DNA of 64,000 nucleotides from Carnegiea gigantea (GCA_029747015.1 JAKOGI010000107.1:228106-292105), one strand, 5' to 3'. Positions 32,852-45,322 are shown, numbered from the stretch's first letter. Numbers and translations: made by a program. The notes: a model not told the origin generated them from the letters alone.

Positions 32852-35846
32852 ATGGTGCATTTTCTGGACTCATCATCTGATCCCAAAAGCCAACTCTTAC
32901 CATCCTGGATAGAGAAGACGATCTAATTGAAAACGGCGTGATTCTTCGCGTAGATATGCCAACACCCCTACCGTCCAGACGTTCTTTACTCCATAACTAC
33001 CTTGCAGATTCATGCTGGAGTATGGAGTCTACCCGTGACATACAAAGATCAGACGGAGTCATCTCGACTTTAAGAGTTTTGAAACTTAGCTCGCCATTAT
33101 TTGCATCTTCAATCCCTTCTTAAAGAGCAACACCCTTACTCCGACATCATATCATGGACGGGACACTATCTTGGGGCAATTTTTCACCCTATTTCTCCGA
33201 CAACTTCTTCGTACCGTGCTATTAGGAATGGCTTGAAGACGTTCTTGGTCGCAACAAAGACAGACTTAAGTAATGGAGGCTTCATGACGGACTGTATGCA
33301 TACTTGATCTCTTATGACATGAGTCTCACCGTCTTCAAAGCATTCTGCGAACTGTGGTGCCACACTACCAACGCGTTTTACATAGAGAGCGGCGATATGT
33401 CAATCTTTTTATGGGATTTGCGAACTATAGGTGGACTTCCAGCTGACAGTCCTTACTACGAAGAAGTCATTCCATCCGCCAGAGAACTCCTTTGTGCGGG
33501 ACGTAGAGATAACGATATTCCAATGACTTGCTCGTTCCTCTTCTCTGCGTTTCACAAACTATGCCAAGATGTTCATAGCATTGTTCAACTTACTGCTACA
33601 GAATGGATAAGCTTCTGGTTTCGAGGGCGGCAAATTTACACACTTCCTCCCAGTCGTGACAACAGAAAGCGAGTTAAAGCTCTAACAAACACATCATATC
33701 CATCTGGTATGATTGCTCCTCGCACAGGGTGAACGAAGAGAGAGAGAAGGACCCTTTTGTAACGCTCAACATTCCTGAGGCCCTAATCAAAGAAACCTAT
33801 CTTGCTGCCCTTGTTTCCTATTGGTTGTGCTCCTTTATACTACCAATTGAAGCAGTGTGCCTTATTCGCCCAGTTGTGTTTGTAACTGCAAGCAAACTGG
33901 CTCACGGGAAATGTCTAAACCTCGCAATTCCTGCTTTGGCTAGCATTTATCGGAGATTGCATAGAATTCTACGGCTCGGAGACTGAATGAGTCGGAAGTA
34001 GTCTTCCCCATTCACTACGTTTATAGATGGTTAGGGACTTACTTCCCATCTTATTTTGATCATCGCCATCATTGGCACGACCATCCTAAAATGGTGAGGT
34101 TCTCTGGTGAAAAGATGAATCGGACTCCTGATGTACAAGAAGCTCAAGAGCTATTGAAATGTAAGAATCCGTCTGTCATGTATTCTAACGCTCTTATGAA
34201 GGATACATCGATCACCTTGATTGACACCCAAAATTTATCCTCAAGCTGGAAAGCATATTTGATTTGCCTCCTCTCTGGATTTTTGACCTTGCGACAAGGA
34301 AGAACAATTGTGATCGAGCCATACTTCCGTTGTAAGTTTGGGTGACAATTTGGCTTCTATTAAGATGTACTAAGTGAGCCACGGATGAATGACCGAGAGG
34401 GCACCTTACAGGACGTAGCTCGCTATTGGTTCAACCTTACAGAACATATAACAAGGTCTAGCGTGACAATTCCTGCTCCTCCTAACAAGAAGTCTACACT
34501 GGTTAGTATTGCATACGCTAATTGATGGCTATCTTCGTGGGGCGATCTTTTCTCTCAAGGGCCTAAATATCCTAGAGGCGAGACTATGCAACCACGAAAG
34601 GCTTCTAAAGTGAGAGTTGCTGATGATGCATCCGCCTTAGTTGTCACTTCCGGTAAAGCAAGTGCACATAAGCCAATCATGCAACAGCGTAATGAACATG
34701 CCCTATCCCCAGCTGAGCTTAGAAAAGAAAGAGGAGATAGTTCCTCGTTGGGAGCAAACACATGTCCTCAGAAAAGTAGAAGTTGTTCGCCTGGTAAAGA
34801 GAAGATTGAAGCTTTGAGAGGTTTGGGCGTTAGGTTTTCTATTAGTGGAGCAAAGAATTTGTCAGGCTCGAAGAGCAAACCAGATGTTGCAACCAAGCTA
34901 CCTAACTCCAAGATTAAGTCTAACAGTGCGACGAGCTCACTGAAATCAGAGAACAAAGCAAAGGGAGAGGTGCATCTTGTTATCCTGCTCCCTTTTCCTT
35001 CCCCTCTTTTTTTGGTTCCCTTTTTTTTTTAACTTAACCCTCCTTTTAATGTAGCGATATACTACTGAAATCGGAGATAGACTTAAGGCCGCATTTGGTG
35101 ATAAAGACAGTGAAGCCACCTTGGCTGTGCCTGCTGCCAAGTCAACTGAGGACGATTCTATTAGCATAATCCCTTCGCCAGTGAAACAAGCAGAGCGCTG
35201 TGAATCACCTACTCCTTCTGTTGCAACCTACTTCCTTGGGATAATTGCTTTTGGCGTGTTTAATGATTTGGCCTTGAGTGTGAAGCAGCATTTTCAGCAA
35301 CAGCTGAAAAAGTTCATCCCAAAGACAGAAGGCGACCTTGCAAATATCCACCAGGAAGCTGAGCAAATATGAAACGTTATCATCCTTTCAGGTAGATTAT
35401 TTGGGGATGAAGAATAGTGTCGAGGCATACTTGAATGAAGTCAGATAGTACCTAAAGTTGAAAGCCCAATTAGAAGATCGGACTCCCACTAAAGATGTTC
35501 TAAACAAGCGAGTAGCCTTATTAGACAAACTTGGGGAGGCACGAGAGCTTCAGTGGAAAATGTCGGTGCGCAGTTTGATGAGACAACTACTGCTATCGCC
35601 CAAGCTCATAAGCAAAGGAAATTACTTGAGGTAGATCTTGAATGAGCAAAGGCGAATGAGCTCGAATTGCAAGACAAATTAGTAGAGACTGAAGCTTCAT
35701 TGAAGAAAGCGAAAGATGGTGTATCTCTTCTTGAAAAAGAGGTTGCTGATTTAGATGCTGCGCCCCAAGTTACCACAGAAGAAACGGCTCAAGTCGAAGC
35801 AGCAAGGAAACGTGCCCAAGAGCTTTTAGGCGCACTGGATGTCTAG
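32852..35846 (+). pseudogene. Plant-mobile-domain (PMD) plus coiled-coil protein, antisense cargo of the Tat element
   Basis: The strand is opposite to gag-pol. ATG at 32852 gives MVHFLDSSSDPKSQLLPSW. After frameshifts near 32920, 33100, 33300 and 33725 the frames read DMPTPLPSRRSLLHNYLADS, DIISWTGHYLGAIFHPI, MSLTVFKAFCELWCHTTN, SIFLWDLRTIGGLPADSPYY, EVIPSARELLC and LSAFHKLCQD-like sequence. This is the layout of the PMD found in MAIN/MAIL-type plant proteins and in transposon-borne relatives (F-C-E-R-W-like, S-L-W-D-L, G-G-L-P). A low-complexity Lys/Ser-rich linker follows (34586-34969), then an 85-bp intron (34970-35054), then a Gln/Glu/Lys-rich coiled-coil tail to the stop at 35844-35846. 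Retroelement-borne PMD proteins are known in plants; their role is unclear. The many frameshifts show this copy is dead. Confidence 0.75.
34970..35054 (+). other. Intron in the antisense PMD gene
   Basis: GGAGAG|GTGCATCT...TTTAATGTAG|CGATAT: canonical GT-AG, pyrimidine-rich before the acceptor, and joining keeps the frame (KAKGE to RYTTEIGDRLK). It reads only on the plus strand, so it is invisible to splicing of the element's own genomic RNA. Confidence 0.65.
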
Positions 35847-36290
35847 ACCATATTCGGTGGATTTGTTCTAGAATTTTTTTTTTTTTCCACTTTGCAACTT
35901 GTTACTTCTTTTTAGACTCAGTATGGTTTTATTGTAATTGGTTTTGGTATATTGCAATAAGATGAATCTTTCAATTCGAGTTTACGCAATAATATATAGT
36001 TGTATTCAATGAACAAAACCAATTAGCACTAATATAATTTATTCATCCATTTTTTTTTTTTTTACGGCTGTACTTAAGAAATATACCAAAGTTGCCTACG
36101 TACCTAAAGGGAATGTAATACCCTAAAGGATCCAACAATACGTAGTTCAAGAACATAACATTTTTTATTTGTTTTGTTTTACCGTTCACAGTTTAGACTC
36201 TTGCGGGCCAGGAGTATTACAAAGGAATTTAACTTGAAGGAACGAGTAGTTTAGGCTCTTACTTAGGAGCTTTACAACATTAATTCTATT
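35847..36290. other. spacer between convergent PMD and integrase ends
   Basis: AT-rich, with poly(T) at 35873-35886 and 36050-36063. It may contain the 3' ends of both convergent transcription units. Confidence 0.5.
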
Positions 36291-37267
36291 TCAAGGATAA
36301 TAACGCTTCAAGAACTTGCCATTTATGGGTCCTACATGCACTCCATCAGCACCAACTATCTTGTACGCTCCATTTATGTAAGCTTCTCTGACTACATAAG
36401 GACCATCCAACTTGGAGGTGAATTTGCTTCCAGATTTGTGAGAAATAATGATCGGTCTTCTTACTGCGAGGACCTGGTCTCCCACTTGGAACGAGCATGG
36501 CCGAACCTTTTTATTGAACGCTCTCGATAGACAGGCTTGATAGCATTCTAGCTTTTGTTGTACCTGAAGTCTCCTCTCATCAAGGGCCTCCAACTCAGCT
36601 AAGCGAAGCCTGTGATTTTCGTCTTCTGTCAAACCTTCCTGTATGGCGATGCGGAGTGATGGGATTTGAAGCTCCAACGGTTGAACGACTTCAACTCTAT
36701 ACACCAAAGCGAATGGGGTCGACTGTATTGGCGTCTTGTACGTTGTTCAGTATGCCCAAAGAGCTTCCCCTAGTCTCTCATGCCAATCCCGTTTAGACTT
36801 TGCGACAACCTATTTGAGTAAGTTGCAAAGTGTTTTGTCAAAGGCTTCTACCAAGCCGTTTGCAGGGGCATTGTACATGGAAGACTTATATTGGAAAAAC
36901 TTAAACTTCTTGCATAGACTTGTCATCAGGCTGTTGAAGAAAGGCTTACCATTATCGATGATAATGTACCTCGGCACACCATACCAATAGATAATGTGTG
37001 TCCTTATAAAGTCTACCACATTTTCTTTTTTGACCTCTCTTAGTGGAATTTCTTCTGCCCATTTAGAGAAGTAATCAGTGGCAGCTAGGATGTAGAAGTG
37101 ACCAGCAGACGATTTAGGCATGATTGGTCCAACACATTCAGCCCCCATGCCTCAAATGGCCAAGATGCAACTGTTGGGTGGAGAGGTTCGGGAGGTTGAT
37201 GTATGAAGTTAGCATGGAACTGGCAAGTCTCGCACATCTTTGCATAATTTATACAATCTTGCACCAT
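36291..37267 (-). pseudogene. Tat integrase
   Basis: Minus-strand frames show the zinc-binding part with CETCQFHANFIHQPPE near 37230. The catalytic core follows: first Asp in AATDYFSKW, second Asp in YIIIDNGKPF, Glu in NGLVEAFDKT (36880-37080). The C-terminal region ends SGSKFTSKLDGPYVVREAY and GPINGKFLKRYYP at 36291. Frameshifts separate the three blocks. All three D,D,E residues are still present. Confidence 0.88.
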
Positions 37268-37533
37268 AATGGGCCAATAGTAGCCCTTCTTTTAATGCGA
37301 TCATGCAACGTAGGCCCCGATTGGTGTGTTCCACACACACCTGAATGAGCTTCTGTCATTGCTTGCTTTGCTTCTTCCACGTCCAAGCATCGTAACCAAA
37401 GACCAAGAAGGGAGCATCGATAAAGCGTCCTGTTGTAGTAAATGAAGCTTGAAGCCCTCCGTTGTATTTCTGTCTTATGTCATGGGTCACTAGACAATTT
37501 TCCATCCTCTAAGTACTCAATTATAGGTTGACG

Positions 37534-38082
37534 CTAGTCTTCTGCATCTGTTTTAAGAACACACATCATGTTGACGTCTTCCTCTGAGTCTTCATCATCC
37601 GGCGGAACAACCCAGCGGTTATATACTGGAATAGTCATTTCTCCTTCTACCCCAAGTGCCAAAGTGGCTGCGAGGCTTGCTAGTGCGTCAGCCATCTTGT
37701 TGGCACTCCTTAGTACGTGCTCTAACTTGACCATGTCCAACTTATTTAGTAGGCGTAATGCTTGCCTGTGATACGGGATAAGGTCTTCTTTCTTAACTTC
37801 ATATTCATCAAGTAGTTGATTGATGACTAACTGCTAGTCACCAAATATGTTGAGATCGGTGATCCCCATCTTAGTAGCCACTTCAAGGCCCAAGTTAAGC
37901 GTTTGGTATTCCGCCACATTGTTAGAGCATAACTGAGTGAGCATAAATGAATACGGAAGAGTGTGCTTTTCGGGGTAAACGAAGACCACTCCTGCACCAG
38001 CTCCATCACGTCTAGCTGCACCATCGAAATACATTTCCCAGGGAGGGAGGATATCGATGTAGAACACGCCTTCTCCTGGCAA
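37534..38082 (-). pseudogene. Second (archaeal-type) RNase H of the Tat element
   Basis: Starts in the region MYFDGAARRDGAGAGVVFV (first catalytic Asp), then NNVAEYQTLNLGLEVA (Glu) and INQL..EVKKEDLIPYH after an in-frame stop. It ends with HVLRSANKMADALASLAAT (Asp). This additional RNase H is the diagnostic domain of the Tat lineage. A TAG/TAA-type break lies near 37835. Confidence 0.88.
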
Positions 38083-38097
38083 ATCATCATTTAGCTC

Positions 38098-39849
38098 CTA
38101 ATCATCAGGAATAGGATGATCTGCTAAGAAATTTGCCAATGCGTATCCCTTAACCACTCTTTGGGGCACATAGACAAGGTCGTACTGTTTTAAGATGACC
38201 GGCCATTTTGCCAGTCGCCCATTTAAGATTGGCCTAGACAAGATGTACTTGATGGGATCAGTTTTGGAGATCACTTGCACTCTATAGGCCTGCATGTAAT
38301 GCTTTAGTTTCTGGATGGCAAAGATAAGTGACAAGCACATCTTTTCAATAGGGGAGTACTTCAACTCAACGCCGACCAACGTACGACTTAAATAGTACAG
38401 GGCGACTTCTTTCCCTTCCTCATTTTCCTGTACGCATAATGCTCCTAGGGATTTTTCCTGAGCTGCAATGTACAGTCGAAGAGGCTTGCCAAGGATGGGT
38501 GCCCCCAATATCGGAGGATGGGACAAATATTCCTTTATTTTCTTGAAATCCGCTCGACATGAGTTGTCCTATTCAAACGGTGCTCCCTTTTTCATGAGGT
38601 GGCTGAAGGGGTGGCAACGTCCTACAAGATTTGAGATGAATCTTCAGATGTATGCCAAGCGACCTTGAAGTCCACGAAGCTCTCTGAGATTCTTCGGCTC
38701 AGGCATCTCTTGAATTGCCTTGATCTTCGATTAGTCGATCTCGATTCCCCGATGGTGAACGATGAAGCCCAAGAATCTTCCGGAGGTGACACCAAACGCG
38801 CACTTGAGCGGGTTCATCTTCAATTGGCATCTCCGTAATCGCTCAAAGACCAAGCGAAGATCTTGTATGTGGTCCTCCCTCTTTTTGGAATTGACTACCA
38901 AATCATCGATGTAGCATTTAACTTTTTTGTGAAGCATATCGTCGAAAATTGTTTGCATTACCCTTTGGTAAGTTGCTCCTGCATTCTTAAGTCCGAAGGG
39001 CATCACCTTGTAGCAAAAAATGTCTTTAGGTGTGCAGAAAGCTGTAGCCTTATGATCTTTTGGTGCCATCAGAATCTGATTGTATCCTGCGGTACAATCC
39101 ATGAATGACAACGCTTCATGCCCTGTAGTTGAGTCGATCATGAGTTCTGTGACAGGTAGTGGGAAATCATCTTTTGGACAAGCATCGTTGAGATTCCGAA
39201 AGTCCACACAAATACGAAGTTGCTCATTTTTCTTCCTGACAGGCACGATGTTTGCGATCCATGTTGGGTATTTGACCTCGCGAATGAATCCTGCCTCTAT
39301 GAGTTTGTTGACCTCCTTTTCAATTTTCGGTACCAACTCTGTGCAAAAACGTCGCTGAGGTTGCTTCTTAGGCGAAATACCCCTTTTGATAGATAGGCGA
39401 TGTACTGTAATCTTTGGGTCCAACCCGGGCATTTCTTTATAGCTCCAGGCAAATACGTCCTTGTACTCTGGCAGGAGTTCCAAGTACTGCTTTTCCTCTT
39501 CGAGTGTAAGTGATGAGCTTACGTAGATAGGGCAAGGCTCTTCATTGGTTTCAAGATTCAGCTCTTTCAAATCATCAACTGTAGCCTGGCCCCCATCTTC
39601 GAAAGTCTCAGGAGTTTCTGCCAACTCTATCTCTGAGTCTGAGTCATCACATTCATGGATTGTGATATGATTAGAAGAAACAACTTCTTCTTCCTCCACT
39701 TTCTCGTTAGAGCCAGAGTTTTTTCGTTGACCTGCGAAGACCACAGTGCGCCTCTTTACCCTTAATGAACCGTCTATCTTAATATCCAAAGTAGAGAAAC
39801 GTTTCATACAGGAAGGGATAGAGCTCTGAACTTCATTTATCACTCCCAA
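38098..39849 (-). pseudogene. Tat reverse transcriptase and first RNase H
   Basis: Reverse transcriptase occupies 39849-38731: KEVNKLIEAGFIREVKYPTW, RICVDFRNLNDACPKDDFPL, MDCTAGYNQILMAPKDHKAT, MPFGLKNAGATYQR, and the catalytic motif CYIDDLVV (YVDD in most relatives). After a frame break, RNase H continues at 38526-38098 with LRLYIAAQEKSLGALCVQE, YYLSRTLVGVELKYSPIEK and a C-terminal PQRVVKGYALANFLADHP. Upstream of the polymerase core is an acidic linker. Confidence 0.93.
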
Positions 39850-40900
39850 ACGACTAAATGCAAAACTTTTCTCGTGCTGAAGTTGTGAGTTTGAGGACTT
39901 TTCACTAGCTCCTATTTTGGAAAAAATTGAAGGCTTTGGTCGGGGATCATCTTTGATTCTGTTGAAAACAGATCATCTGTGATCTTTCCCTTTCCCTGTA
40001 CGGGCGAATGCTGACAGACATTTTTTTTGAAGTGGATGATTGTAGCATATCAGACACAGAGGGCTTTCGATTGGGGGAAGCATTTTCATCGTCACTCACA
40101 TCTACTTCTTCAGCTGAGATGTGTTGAATCACCAACTTCTTGTCCCCTCATCGCCCAGAGATTCTGACTGGCTGTGGTGGCGTGAAACCCAATCCAACTT
40201 TAAAGACGGCTACTGAACCTCCCTGCTCTTGAATCTTCCTCTGAGTTTTGGTAAGGCCATGAGGCTTGGCTTCGACTATCTTTCCTAAAGTAGCTGGATT
40301 TTGAAAGTCGTAGCCAGCCCTCTCCATAAGCTTGTACGCATTAGGATCAAATCCCTCCCTAGTTCGTGCACTTGGCAAGTCATTGCCTTCTTTAGAAGAA
40401 ACAACAAACTCGGAAAGAGGGGGCCTACTCACCTTAGCCTGCCACATCTTAAATGTTGGAACTGTTGCACTGCCTTTTGGGGTGATTATGCTAGCTCCAT
40501 CATCCTTTTTGGTAGCTTTGGTCTCGATGCTTCTGCTTGTACACTCGCTAAAGGGTGATTCGCCGTCTTTACGGCAAGACCTAGGTATGTACCTTAAGAG
40601 TGGTGGCATTGATCCTGTCGAAGCAGCAGCTTGTTTCGCAACTTGCTCAACACAAGAAGTGGTGCTACCTTGCTTGGTTGCTTCTTTCTCGAGCTGCTAC
40701 TTAGGAGCATCATCTTTTGTTGCTCGAGGGGCCTTCTTTGCGACACCTTTGCCTATGGAAGAAATGGATGATGGCATAGTTTCTTTAGGTGCAGCACCTT
40801 CTTTAAAGAACCTTGCGTTTACAAAATAAGACTCAGCCTTAGTGAATGGCTTGACATCCCTGTTTATTTTCTTCTATCCATCACGGTAGTACTTAAGGCA
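39850..40900 (-). pseudogene. Linker between Tat protease and reverse transcriptase
   Basis: Minus-strand frames (40609-40148 and 40135-39947) with low-complexity sequence and AYKLMERAGYDFQNPATLGK, a segment typically found between protease and polymerase in this lineage. Frameshifted. Confidence 0.6.
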
Positions 40901-41326
40901 TTAGTGTAAAGTGGAAGCCACTATCTCATGCTCATGAAGCCATGGTCGCCCAAGTAATAACCTGTAGGAAGTCTTAGCATCGATTACATGGAAGATGGAG
41001 GACGTCGTCAAATCTCCCATTATCAGTTTAACGTGAATCATGTCGATTGCATGTTGGCCTTCAAGGTTAAAGTCTTGAATCATCGTTCGGTTCTTAGACA
41101 GTTCTTCCACTGTGATGCCTAAGTCGTTCATTGTAGACTTGGGCATGATGTTTACGGCTGACCCCTCATCCACGAGTATGCGTCTGACTTTCTGCTCCCT
41201 AATGTAACCAGTCACAAACAAAGGACGATTATGGGGCTTGGATCCCAACAATAAATCATCGTCAGTGAAAGTGACTGCGGTGTTACAATAGGCACACTGA
41301 ACAGGGCCTTCTGTTGATGCTCCCAC
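40901..41326 (-). pseudogene. Tat aspartic protease
   Basis: Open frame with RPLFVTGYIREQKVRRILVD followed by the active-site region VDEGSAVNIMP. Relatives usually have a D-x-G-S-A-V-N pattern, so the catalytic Asp is present. It continues with IFHVIDAKTSYRLLLGRPWL, the flap and C-terminal signature. Confidence 0.85.
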
Positions 41327-41359
41327 ATCCTTGATTTTATCAGCGTAAAGTTCTGGGTG

Positions 41360-43759
41360 TTATAAGGCAGTAACAACATGCTGGCACATCTCATCAGGCA
41401 GACAAAAGATTTGCTCCCAGCCCATGCGAGTTGGCAAAGCCTCCAAGACAGTTAAGGGCTTATGAGCTACTCTAGGAGACTCCTCTTGTCCGTCACTTCC
41501 TTCGTCTTCTTCTTCTTCGAGCTCAGAACATGAAGTCATGTTGATTATAACTTTCTCAAAGAAGCCTATTAGGAAAAACTCTTCGAGTGTGACGGGGACA
41601 AGCAGCTCCTGCTCAAGGAGGTCAATAGGTAGAGTTTCGTGCCTTTTGATGTTCTTGGGCTTCTTTTTTCCTTCTGAATGACGAGGGCTCTTCTTTCTTT
41701 CCTGTCTCTTCCTACGGCAGAGAGGCAGCGACTGCACTTGGCTTTGCTTCCTTGGCCTCCAGCGAGTGACAAGAGTCTATCCCTCTTCATCAACATCAGC
41801 TTTATCAGAGACATCTACAAAAGGATCAGTCTCTGTCAAGGGTCCTTTGGATTTAATTGGAACCACCACAGGCTCCAAACTTTCAAATTGAATTGCAATT
41901 AATTTCTCTCCATGGGAGGAAATTAATTCAGTGTTTACTCTACCACGAGGTTGAGTACGCTTTGGCTTCCAGGGCCATGAGGAACACTCCAGTTGAGTGG
42001 AGATATGATTTGTCTCAACAGTGTCGTCCAAATCCAATATTATCTTCCCCTCCCTGGCAAGTTGCATAATACACTCCTTGAGCATAATGCATTTCTCGAG
42101 AGGGTAACTAACCATCCTGTGATACCGACAATATTTTGGGTCGGTAACCCTGCCAGCTTCTTCAGGCCGTTTTGGTTCTGGAAGTTCGATAACCCCATTT
42201 TCAAGGAGATCATCAAGCATTTCTGACAAGTCTGAGTCAGGGAATGGATATTTCTTCTCCTACAGTTCCTTCAATGTAGGACGCTTCTTTCCAATATCGT
42301 TGGAGAATCCACCCTTCTTATTTTCATACTTGGCCTTTCCGGAGATTCGAATCAGCTCCCTAGTTGAAACAGCCATGGATTCTTTGTTTGAGGACTTTGT
42401 AGACTTGGGATTTTTCTTGAATTCACCCTTGTCCTTTCTAGCGTCAGATGAGGAAGAAGACTTGCCATGGCGACTTGCGATCGTTATCTCCATATCATGA
42501 GCTTTCGTTGCCAATTCTTAGAAGGTCTTTGGCTTACTCATCTGCAAGACGTATAGTAAATCCCACTCCATACCCTAAGCACACATTTCAACGGCTGAAG
42601 CTTCTGATAGACGGTCCTCACACTCGAGACTTAGGGACCTCCAACGATTAATGTAATCAAGAACTGGTTCGTCCTTCCATTGTCTGGTGTTTGTTAGCTC
42701 TGTCATGCAAACAACACATTGAGTACTATAGAACCGATTCAAGAACTCCTGCTCCATTTGTTCCCAGCTGTTAATGGACTCTGGCTCCAAGTCTGTGTAC
42801 CAGTCGAATACGATCCCCTTTAGAGTACGAACAAACTGTTTCACCAGCCGGTCCCCCTCTGTGCCAGCATTACTGTACGTCTCAATGAAGTGGGCAATAT
42901 GCTATTTGGGGTTGCCCTTGCCATTGAACTGGTTGAACTTGGGAGGCTGATAGCCATGTGGCATGCACAGAGCATCAATCCTCTTCGTATAAGGCTTCGT
43001 ATACAGGTGGATCTTGTGAGATCCTCCTCCTAACTGAGTCTTGACCGCATTTGCTATCAAGCTTTGAATCTGCTCAACAGACATCGAGCCTAAAGAGCGG
43101 TCCTTTCTTGCCTTGCGCTCGTAATCAGATTCTTCATTGTGGCTGGACTCTTTATCAGAGTCTTCGGCACCGGAATCTTTGTTGGAAGCTTCAGAGGACT
43201 TCTTTTCCAGCTTCTTCATCAGCTCAGCAATCTGATCGTTCTGGCGTTTGATTTGGGCGTCCTTTTCTGCACTCTCTTTAGAGAGCCTATCCAAGGTAGC
43301 CTTCATACTTACTAGTTGTTCTTCGACGTTAGTAGCCGCTGTCACCATAACTGGCATGATAACAGTGTCCGAGGATTCAGCTTCAGCATGCGAGAAAAGT
43401 GATCTTTTTGATGATGCTAAAGAGGAATCACTGCTTGAATAACCATCATCTTCAAAATTGAAGGGTTGAAAAGCAGGGTTAGTGTGGGTTTGGAGTTCAT
43501 CCATCCCACGCGGAATTGTTTGTGGCATGATGAAGCCAGCAACGGATTTTTGCTTCAGAGCATTTGAAGCGATTTGATTGACTCCACCAGATACCTTGGA
43601 GTCAAGGTTTTGGATCTTGTGTGACTGTGATGGTGCAGCCACGATTGATTGCTCTCCAGCAGCTTTTGTCATACTTCTAGTCATGACACCACCAGAAGCA
43701 ACACTAGCAGTTGTTGATAGCAGATCGGACAGCTTTCCTTGAAAATTGGGTGATAGCAT
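41360..43759 (-). pseudogene. Tat gag
   Basis: A start at 43759 (MLSPNFQGKLSDLL) or 43684 (MTRSMTKAAGEQ) is plausible. Following parts: a coiled coil with EKDAQIKRQNDQIAELMKKL, CMPHGYQPPKFNQFNGKGNP, the conserved gag core LKGIVFDWYTDLEPESINSW and EFLNRFYSTQC (42750-42840), CRYHRMVSYPLEKC (42110), and a Lys/Glu-rich C-terminus near 41360-41700. Stops at about 42901, 42575 and 42260 break the frame. Confidence 0.88.
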
Positions 43760-43830
43760 GCTTAGGGGCCATGTTATCTTTGAGGGAGTGCAGAGTTTGT
43801 ATGTTGGAGAAAGAGATGAGAGGCAAAGAA

Positions 43831-43847
43831 GTCCCACCGAGCGTGCT
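43831..43847 (-). other. Primer-binding region of the Tat element
   Basis: The minus strand reads AGCACGCTCGGTGGGAC shortly after the 5' LTR. It resembles the GGCACGCCCGGTGGGAC site of related Gypsy elements with two transition changes. The primer tRNA is not assigned. Confidence 0.5.
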
Positions 43848-43854
43848 AAAAATT

Positions 43855-44464
43855 TATAAACACAAATTTCGCGCCTAAAATTAATTAGGCAGGAAATTGG
43901 TATAAACAAATTTAATCTTGTACTGATGTAGTGTGTAGGTACAATATCTGAATTTAATACAATAAAATAATCTCTTGATTCGATCTCCTAATGACTTGAG
44001 TATTCCAAGGGCTTGATACTTGATCTCGATTGATGCAAATCAGCTGAAGAACTCTGAAGGTTGTTTTTGATTTTGATATACAAGTGGCTGATTGTGGTTT
44101 CTAAAGCTCTGCAAATCTTGATCCTTCTCGCTTGGTAGCTGGATGCTCCTTGCCGTCTGAGCTCTGAATTCTACAAATGTTGAATGATCCAAATAAAGGG
44201 AAATGATCCTTATTTATAGGCTCTGCCGGCTAGGGTTAGAGTCGGGTTTTGAGACCAGGTCCAGTAATTATTTTTTTACTTTTAAATAAAGAAAATAATT
44301 ACTAATTTCTGCATCATCGATGACACATGGCGGCTTTTAATTGACTGAACTTAATTTTGACCAAGTGGGTCTACCAAAGTCAACGTGACACGTGGCAATC
44401 TGTATTTGGCTGGTCATTTACACGTGACACCATCTGATTGGTTGCAGAAGTTTTGCCTTCTACA
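43855..44464 (-). repeat. 5' LTR of the Tat element
   Basis: 610 bp, from TGTAGAAGGC at 44464 to GTTTATA at 43855 on the minus strand. The final CA of the 3' LTR is TA here. Confidence 0.9.
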
Positions 44465-44508
44465 ATGTGTTTTTTGCTTTGATTATGATTTGGCTTTTGT
44501 TTGATCAG

Positions 44509-44568
44509 GTTAATCATATTCGGGGCAAGTACAGGGATTGCTTTGGTATTACGGTTGCTGGTTATCCA
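44509..44568 (+). pseudogene. MTHFR: MTHFR exon 2
   Basis: Acceptor TTGATCAG|GTTAATC. Reads VNHIRGKYRDCFGITVAGYP. The expected donor CCAG|GT is replaced by CCAAATTAG, so the splice site is lost and a stop follows. Confidence 0.88.
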
Positions 44569-44711
44569 AATTAGTTTGGTGGATAGTTATAATTCAGGCA
44601 CCGTGATGATGTGGGTGATTCTTGGATTTTTGTTTTTCTTTGAAGATTATATAAAATTTGTCGAGGATTGTGTATAACTAGTCTTTTAAACTTGAGGAGA
44701 TTAACCGTGTT

Positions 44712-45118
44712 ATTAACCGGGTTCAGCGATATTATTTTTGGGTAGCGTTTAGTTTTTTGACCTGGTCACTATAGTAATTAGTTAATTTTTAGTATTCGGT
44801 AAACTAGTGTTTTGACTAGCAAGCGTTTTAAGTAGCATTTTTGAAAAGCTAATGATATTAACGTTTGACATTTAAAAGTAGCATTTCATATTTTTTAGCC
44901 AAAAAATATCCTTTAAAAATGTTATTTTTGAAAATTATCTATATTTTTTTATGTCAATTTATATTAATCAACTAGTATAACAGCTAAATTTACCAAATAT
45001 ATTAGTTTCAACAGTTAAACTAAAAACGATATCTGCTAACAGTTAAATTAAAAACGCTATCCGCTACCTGAATCACTATCTGCTATCTAAATAGCTAATT
45101 TTGCCGTACATGGCCTAA
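44712..45118. mobile_element. MITE in MTHFR intron 2
   Basis: Second copy of the family at 21113-21549: it shares tagcgtttagt, gtttggtaaactagtgttttga-like sequence and the right end gctaatttt.ccg..ggccta. The left end is more degraded. Confidence 0.65.
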
Positions 45119-45322
45119 GGTCCTTATTTATGGGTTATTAATGTCATTCATTGTAGTGTTTACTCTAAAAGCTTAGTTGCCTTAAAAACTTAAGACATAG
45201 CAAATTTAAGTATATTGTTTACTTTGGTCACATATATAGTGCTAATGTTGGGGAATGCTCTCTGTTTCAGTACTCTGCTTTTTTTTTTTTTTAATTTTTT
45301 TGTGGGTTGTGAAAATTTGCAG

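Larger units (their letters stand above)
30289..44464 (-). mobile_element. Tat-lineage Ty3/Gypsy element in MTHFR intron 1, antisense
   Basis: The element is 14.2 kb on the minus strand. LTRs at 30289-30897 (3') and 43855-44464 (5') share the sequence tttcgcgcctaaaattaatt near one end and ttttgccttctaca at the other. Order on the minus strand: 5' LTR, primer region, gag, protease, reverse transcriptase, RNase H, second (archaeal-type) RNase H, integrase, a 5-kb cargo region, polypurine tract, 3' LTR. The extra RNase H and the long region after integrase are typical of the Tat lineage. A clean 5-bp target duplication was not found (acttg vs atgtg). Confidence 0.93.

Noticed and set aside
35369..35391. 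Second intron in the PMD gene (acceptor ctttcag at 35391)
   Set aside because: The nearest donor would give an intron of about 22 bases, too short for a plant.
40332..40829. 165-codon plus-strand frame
   Set aside because: It is antisense to the Tat protease-to-polymerase linker and shows no features of its own.
44590..44640. Weak resemblance of caggcaccgtgatgatgtgg to the missing start of MTHFR exon 3
   Set aside because: A better match with a proper acceptor exists at 45323, so this is taken as chance.
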